35,713 nucleotides of DNA from a virus, in IMG/VR virus record IMGVR_UViG_3300006947_000036, positions 1 to 35,713 of that record. The stretch is one strand, 5' to 3'. Below are positions 33,801 through 35,713 of this stretch, piece after piece. The number at the start of each line of letters is the position of its first letter. Position 1 is the stretch's first letter. The position numbers and the translations under genes were made by a program. Below the pieces are notes generated by a model. That model worked only from the letters and a program-made list of their open reading frames with translations, ran no database searches and had not been told where the DNA came from.

Positions 33801-35430
33801 TAACCCGTTGCGAGATGTTCAGACAGGCATCATGTATAACCTTGCAGAGGAGAGCAAAGAGGGCGGCAGGGTCTTCGGCGAAAATATGACTGCCGAAATT
33901 TTGGCTAACTATTTGCCGACCGGCAAGGCGTACTTTCAAAATGCTCGCGGCAACTCAAGCGGCAACCCTGAGCTTGACGCTTTCTATAAGGAGTATCAGG
34001 AAGCGGGAGCAGCAACAGGGCTGACTCTCACTAGAGATATTGACGAGCAGAAGAGGCGCTTAGCGTCTATGATTTCGGATGGGTCGATCAAGAATGGCAT
34101 CCGGTCTCTTGGCAAGCTCGTTGAAGATCTCAATGCTTCTTCGGAAAACGTGATCCGGTTTGCGACATTTGTTGCGGCTCGTAGAAATGATGTGACTCTG
34201 GAGAAGGCTGCGAGTCTGGCGAAAAACCTGACTGTAAACTTTACCCGAAAGGGCGAGCTGTCATCTGGCGTTAACTTGATGTATCTATTTTTCAACGCTG
34301 CTGTGCAGGGTACAGCCAACATCGCTCAGGCCATGTCTGGAAGGTCAGCGTCTGGCGGACCTACCAAAGCCCAAATAGCTGTCGCCTCGATGACGTTAAT
34401 CAGTTACTTGGTGACCGAGCATAACCTCATGGCGTCTGAAGAAGACGATGACGGGGCCAGTGTTTACGATGACCTGTCTGATTACGACAAGCTGATGAGC
34501 TGGAACATCGTGAAGGCGGACGGCAAGAGCTTCCACCAGATCCCCATGCCATACGGCTATGGATTTTTCCACACGATTGGCAGGCTTGGCGCTGAGTACG
34601 CAAACGAGTCGATTGATTTCGGAGATGTGCTGGCTACAACCACCGCGGCATTCGCCCACCATATGCTTCCGCCTCCGCTAGGGTTTGTGGGAGCAATCGG
34701 CAAGTCTGATGATGCTATGGATTTTGTCAGCAGGGCAGCTGTAGATCTGGCCCCTGATATTGTCGAGCCTGTTCTTGCACTTGCGGTGAACAAGAATCAC
34801 TTTGGGTCTCCCATTTATTTAGAGAGCAACCCTCTTATGACGCCCGCGCCTGACTCATCCAAGTCTAAGCGCTCCACCGAGAAGATTTACAAAGATCTAG
34901 CTCAGATAATGAACGATGCTTCTGGCGGCTCATTGTACAGAACGGGCGATGTCGATGTGTCTCCTGATGCGATGAAATATGCGGTGGAGTATCTAAGCGG
35001 AGGAGTGGGTAGGTTTGTGAGCAGGAGCATGGATGTCTCGTACAAGCTTGGCAATGACGTTCCAGCGGACGATGTACCTTTGGGGGAATACCCTATAGCT
35101 CGATACTTCAATGGTGAACCGAGCCACTACAACGATCAGATGGAGTATTACGAAAACATTGGAGATGCCCAGCAAATCTTTTTGGAGAACAAGGAGATCT
35201 CTGGACCAGAAAAAGTATTGTTCGCCAAGCAGAATGCGCCGGTCATTAAACTGGAAACACAATACAAGTCGGTGCAGAAACAGCTACGCGCATTAAGGAA
35301 ACAGAAGAAGCTCATAGAGAAGAATCAAACTAATCCGGTCAGGGCTTATGAGCTGATCACTCAGATTGAAGAAAAGATGCAGTTGCTGTTCGATCAATTT
35401 AACAAAAATTACAGGGCTGCAACCAAATAA
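24889..35430 (+). CDS. Giant polyvalent internal virion protein (two HExxH domains, Tat-like motif, LPD38-like end)
   Basis: 3513 residues in one frame. Order: residues 1-340, Gly/Ala-rich amphipathic segments ('TVLPSIAASVVSGGVVGG'; EGPTEAMQELIQ at 265) resembling ejected phage proteins; 345-378, Pro-rich repeats (PPPAGPDGT); about 395-670, repeated charged helices; about 715-870, small beta domains; about 1040-1220, metallopeptidase-like domain, HEGWH at 1113-1117 with EVFAQL Glu1205 as possible third ligand; 1247-1335, low-complexity linker; about 1340-2000, conserved unknown domains ('YWYEVSAEAMRKVLPDLSDA', SPVANPFVNMHRA); 2278-2300, Tat-like signal; about 2305-2520, second metallopeptidase-like domain, HEAMH at 2407-2411 with DELFARSL Glu2480; 2580-3513, LPD38-like end ('PDAMKYAVEYLSGGVGRFVS'). 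Known polyvalent proteins are packaged and injected to act early in the host. Peptidase activity and Tat function are inferred. Confidence 0.85.
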   Translation: MAISSTRFGATPKPINSAKPDYPEEDISQFGEGLSAGYETTIGTIQGVRSLFNTLTGDDEEAEKYMLYAQERFQAAGESGGTVTSYDQIDGLEDAARWASYSIGTVLPSIAASVVSGGVVGGAASILGKKLVSKAVQREVKDKVEAQASKAVRDRMVRDITTRKSRGFRSAGQLAGTMGASIAQNTGSTFVDVYEETGIMAPDVALAAGVMSGALDALAPLKIAKKIMPNKVFTQFKDKMADNLVNSGGVVKRALVEGFKIAGLEGPTEAMQELIQASAVGMMKNDPNGGFQEYYDEFISNASGEDEELNTRLINAFLVGALGGGTIGSVTGAVSPQTKAPAKGKNNLEQPPAGPDDTPPPAGPDGTPPPVGPDGSAPDAAPDLDNEETLGLPLLEDEDIDLKLRDARERQKQTREKLQGLGGAERQGLSPKEALDAQREQEAKTGAIDLEAPKKYVLSKAYENTAPEISLNNLDLEKSGLEEADFPAGTKVRLLETRGRNRDGRLVGTVQIRNKDFIDTFEVFFNEPTPTRQGLSPEEALLRQREQEAEGGFDRALPPEQREQEQREDADLEAKLADARARQKAAREKVGGLSGSPQASPNEDAELSELERKVASAQERRKAAIENLQDDLDGGKRRGVTPEEQLAKIREDEQRAREVANDAKFDMNLRRTAKAQKLLEQLIPPSMGETGRSTPEENQAANRATEKEAAESGEPILLGPDRFLKDLVGQTVDYGGIEGVLTKRDNGYFVVTADQDVLVESGENSETTTAGELGVRPVEVEVDVPQKLATYNPEDNSLTLSYEQKDKSFKEVKLTYVSTDFDDEGKAVSVSATTQDGANRKIKSDRMVAAIESARAESQLQVTSSNRASEVQIENLPPKVALAVIDGREASGEDSGSSVVSEAEANAAISSLSPADQADLAKRTLALFAESELVDTPVQTTFTDKDEWREFNGKTIGAGEATLEERQAVLDDLAGQPVKQNNGEDVITMPSTGIEQIAERIARAMRRSIQMGNPLSGEIEEFAGIDSITKMGGDTAVALTEIQHAFFDLIESGMPVELIEQMEAMSVHTSSLDTVLKGADGAAVKRGMSLDIGVVGASREMSGASALRWIMAHEGWHILDLNSSISSAIPAFNSEVIVGADGLTLRAGAVVNELYENYLQGTALGKVFQYPFALIEDQAQASIYGTDSDGFNSDFESIGNTIRQEVFAQLGAIYLSDPKLLKSQAPQAYEIIRTIRDNPTLNEDFSNDNANQTGQAEAQPESAGVQGQVRTPPVSGSNEVEDNGGSGDNGGSSPETGQAAQGLVGETQQGDGDSDGRVVREETEGVTPPVAPVVSEQQPLFTPTSVERLREIDPSFNQAKVRSLAQLDERIPTEERIAGRYVSGEPLVTNSGGQFSDLDLTARGEGLDITQAQLEDIFSEAIRLTDTNADGQIGDLAQKTIERLGINPNTVEFWDRSLRLTDNARYWYEVSAEAMRKVLPDLSDAEIKQFISVVAATSPVANPFVNMHRALASFSNHLQGNPIDNDLVIQKSVTDALKTSDLEGLKTGSFGGTMQLVLGMNKPTLSTNDRQVAATFNTDGEAIGKNPELYEVMSRFYIGMRDVLNAKLPEGAQPYETWQLQALGWVEQRYKNEFLKDKKTEGVKEEDALALYEAASPAERASGANDVDDYSMSLLRRDSTGGQPRKGAIQVLEEAGISVPNDKITKEILLDPQVPAALSPTTAGFKEKRIITAEINSQRNPIGQSSRAIYDAAVEQGNDKVANEYAKIFGTLLNKASKGETNPFTLYFSALGLPEAAAKTTRVAMPTGGVPLAVGGTYQGDVSPNIRVPVPASITSDQLDILMTSLSKQWDQDAIPASHVIDMTGGLREGYTETSQVFVSTLEPLSKEQIESFYAALPEGAEINFTRYPNGYEFNVLMFDADSNPITADMDQVALAAGQMLKISDSSITNVSTKEAQFTPAGYSQIENYDKLFASFKESLYTARAKDEIGKIQRKKDGRLKDLTEKQIVAALRRKSPPSDLAGQGSARIQRAHGAIQQQLSSFKQAEQVAKSLAESRDTKLKLFVQKNAKKVGVTLPDNKTDAAPVEKPLLMKSGDDSNVSDLSARREMNNLKEFRRGFMGGLQDKIQQSKEFNKAAEADGLFGSFEKGMRYVATQKNSDGKTVSFKSEILLLSMNRVSALDRSGKYSPFGAIPADKIIKGPDGKDHTATVWTKTINPNGEESTSTASLWKLERQLADGNLKFMGGLRGVPAQSDKPLFMKRSGETRKIEAGDTEGLTRRKFLNRIAAAAVLGGAGAYSVTPSLTSGPLVRGKAKPLDQFINNPLSEASLDALRNNDLISAIDIALEGAPAEILQLAEDIKKTLPKQSTYTTGVEMGIWNVAGVVNPEDRTLKIMPESDGNLATLLHEAMHMSVASRYLSLSTATSRNFDTVKISQPQAREAIDQFYSIWKEFGKAIDAKRANGEEITFAEETAAADPDELFARSLTSPEFQESLYAMNYQGKTLLERFKDWVKQYLFASEGTTPTWLDAALTGSRDILNASDTDSANFDFTAAISAKIKEGKARANQKPLFMKRPSGQTQSYEDALETRTLLNGEPTSNEITLDDETRIEASIRKLQDKYLTLKKFQVKAAEFLGINELPPELDAYMGEELMSGKLKSDFDGLESDFVKPIGDILRANDMDVDDAGLYLMAKHARERNAYIASINKSMPDGGSGLTNEQADQVLNAAREDGTLEAKEEIAEIVYDMLQKNRDRMAESGLLDEGTVDSWNENYDYYVPLKGFAATQDEDGRFIAARGISKGFNVSGKEAMAALGRESQSDNPLLFSLFDVENKMVRARRNEVGQRFLTMAEAVSAAGSKQFTVFRDGDMPTERFTDPASGEVGLRAMTAESIRSKMRDDTGDKQYMGVKVDGKEVFIEIKHAGLNRAMHNVGADSFDNLAGLLDKGVGFLQKFQNFRRNMLINYNPSWMVINPLRDVQTGIMYNLAEESKEGGRVFGENMTAEILANYLPTGKAYFQNARGNSSGNPELDAFYKEYQEAGAATGLTLTRDIDEQKRRLASMISDGSIKNGIRSLGKLVEDLNASSENVIRFATFVAARRNDVTLEKAASLAKNLTVNFTRKGELSSGVNLMYLFFNAAVQGTANIAQAMSGRSASGGPTKAQIAVASMTLISYLVTEHNLMASEEDDDGASVYDDLSDYDKLMSWNIVKADGKSFHQIPMPYGYGFFHTIGRLGAEYANESIDFGDVLATTTAAFAHHMLPPPLGFVGAIGKSDDAMDFVSRAAVDLAPDIVEPVLALAVNKNHFGSPIYLESNPLMTPAPDSSKSKRSTEKIYKDLAQIMNDASGGSLYRTGDVDVSPDAMKYAVEYLSGGVGRFVSRSMDVSYKLGNDVPADDVPLGEYPIARYFNGEPSHYNDQMEYYENIGDAQQIFLENKEISGPEKVLFAKQNAPVIKLETQYKSVQKQLRALRKQKKLIEKNQTNPVRAYELITQIEEKMQLLFDQFNKNYRAATK
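26163..26217 (+). repeat. Direct repeat, copy 1 (inside giant gene)
   Basis: A 55-base segment coding for RQGLSPKEALDAQREQEA. It matches 26481-26535 at 48 of 55 positions, including identical GCGACAAGGGCTTAGCCC and CAGCGCGAACAGGA blocks. This points to an internal duplication 318 bases apart within the coiled-coil part of the giant protein. Confidence 0.9.
26481..26535 (+). repeat. Direct repeat, copy 2 (inside giant gene)
   Basis: The second copy of the 55-base segment at 26163-26217, coding for RQGLSPEEALLRQREQEA at residues 532-549. A third, more diverged protein copy (RRGVTPEEQLAKIREDEQ) begins near residue 638, so the module was probably repeated at least three times. Confidence 0.9.
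28628..28867 (+). CDS. Nested small gene in another frame inside the giant gene
   Basis: A 79-residue ORF in the +1 frame relative to the giant gene, starting at ATG 28628 with GAGGAC (28615-28620) at ideal spacing. It reads as an ordinary folded small protein: KLSPKVQEYRDKFGHLPSAE, then MKWRTTEDLEIMAEVALRQG, a basic KDWSERPNK and a C-terminal TGTVTDGWYAKKPKA. In contrast, the giant protein over the same bases is an unstructured Gln/Gly/Ser/Asn/Glu-rich linker (about residues 1247-1327). That contrast suggests the nested frame is under protein-level selection, and the linker is what the other frame is forced to encode. It starts just where the first metallopeptidase-like domain ends. No family name can be given with confidence. 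Confidence 0.6.
   Translation: MTTLIKLGKPKLSPKVQEYRDKFGHLPSAEAMKWRTTEDLEIMAEVALRQGRPRKDWSERPNKVTGTVTDGWYAKKPKA
30878..31048 (+). CDS. Second nested small ORF inside the giant gene (possible)
   Basis: A 56-residue ORF in the other frame, beginning MADSKTSPKSKLLQPYEGKV at ATG 30878, with GAGG (30867-30870) 7 bases upstream. It continues VPQVILRGKEALEFNERMG and ends KLSKSPKA. As with the ORF at 28628, it lies in an inter-domain part of the giant protein and ends about 100 bases before a KPLLMK junction motif. The giant-frame sequence here is a basic helical linker of more ordinary composition, so the coding contrast is weaker. It may be a real overprinted gene or chance. Confidence 0.35.
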   Translation: MADSKTSPKSKLLQPYEGKVPQVILRGKEALEFNERMGLSSSSLVVSNKLSKSPKA

Positions 35431-35451
35431 ATTTTACAACAGGAGAAGCAA

Positions 35452-35691
35452 ATGGACATTTTTGGATCTAACAATGCAAACAAAAGGAAAATAGACAAGG
35501 CGCTTGAAGATGCTCAGAACCCTAAGCCTAAGCCTAAGCCAAAGACTCCACCCAAGCCAAAGGCTCAAGTTAAGCCTACCTCTGTGGCAGGATATGGCAA
35601 GCCTACCGCTAAGCCCAAGCCTAAGCCTAAGCCTAAGCCCAAGCCCAAGCGCACAGCACGATCAGGGAGCCGCAAGGGTAAGACGAAGTGA
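35452..35691 (+). CDS. Small Lys-Pro repeat basic protein
   Basis: 79 residues, with CAGGAGAAG ribosome binding site before ATG 35452, 21 bases after the giant gene. A short charged N-terminus (MDIFGSNNANKRKIDKALED) is followed by two KP-repeat tracts (about residues 24-42 and 52-66) and a very basic end (RTARSGSRKGKTK). The protein should be disordered and strongly positive, compatible with DNA or RNA binding inside the virion, or with ejection together with the giant protein. No family can be assigned beyond the histone-H1-like composition. Confidence 0.65.
   Translation: MDIFGSNNANKRKIDKALEDAQNPKPKPKPKTPPKPKAQVKPTSVAGYGKPTAKPKPKPKPKPKPKRTARSGSRKGKTK
35610..35650 (+). repeat. 6-bp AAGCCY tandem repeat coding for Lys-Pro
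   Basis: Seven consecutive AAGCC[C/T] units encode (KP)n in the small basic protein. A shorter run lies at 35523-35541. Such arrays change length easily by slippage, so the size of this protein is likely to vary among relatives. Confidence 0.9.
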
Positions 35692-35713
35692 AGGGCGCTA
35701 AGCACTATAAGAA

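Overview
The window is one continuous, single-strand (+) structural module of a tailed double-stranded DNA phage or prophage. It runs from the end of a probable small terminase gene to the far side of a 10.5 kb gene for a giant internal virion protein. I see no host genes, integrase, polymerase, replication genes, tRNA, CRISPR or insertion sequence. There is no tape-measure protein and no tube or sheath gene. There are head-tail adaptors, a nozzle-like protein and a block of low-complexity internal proteins, so a short-tailed (podovirus-type) virion is the best reading. Families such as DUF5675, a 3TM holin, DUF6127, DUF6447, DUF6682-like and LPD38-like fit phages of Gram-negative, mostly proteobacterial and aquatic, hosts. 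The host itself cannot be named from this sequence.

Layout. (1) 1-3285, packaging: C-terminus of a probable TerS, a gene-poor stretch with three poly-G runs, a small cysteine-rich ORF, a DUF5675 protein, an HNH endonuclease and TerL. (2) 3285-7301, head: portal, a small overlapping protein, scaffold, major capsid protein and a clear intrinsic terminator. (3) 7322-10168, connector and small tail proteins. (4) 10180-15242, two large adjacent tail proteins, each with its own SGNH-type esterase domain; the first ends in an S74 intramolecular chaperone. (5) 15239-16746, small genes including three membrane proteins that look like a lysis cassette (3TM holin, DUF6127 protein, another C-terminal TM protein) plus a DUF6447-like protein. 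(6) 16756-20774, nozzle-like protein, a fibre with FnIII- and DUF1983-like parts, and accessory proteins. (7) 20775-20912, a candidate promoter with an overlapping dyad. (8) 20913-35691, a GNAT-like protein, two related small internal proteins, a Gly/Ala/Thr repeat protein, a coiled-coil protein, the 3513-aa giant and a Lys-Pro repeat protein.

How it works together. TerS, TerL and probably HNH package DNA through the portal into a capsid built on the scaffold. Adaptors and nozzle form the short tail, and the esterase proteins and fibre recognise and probably deacetylate surface polysaccharide. The internal proteins, above all the giant one, are probably ejected with the DNA.

Most unusual points. 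The giant protein carries two separate HExxH metallopeptidase-like domains, a textbook twin-arginine signal in its interior (residues 2278-2300), and a repeated junction motif (KPLFMKR type). Two small ORFs with strong ribosome binding sites are nested in another frame in the linkers just before two of those junction motifs. This looks like a fused gene cluster whose small intervening genes survive as overprinted genes.
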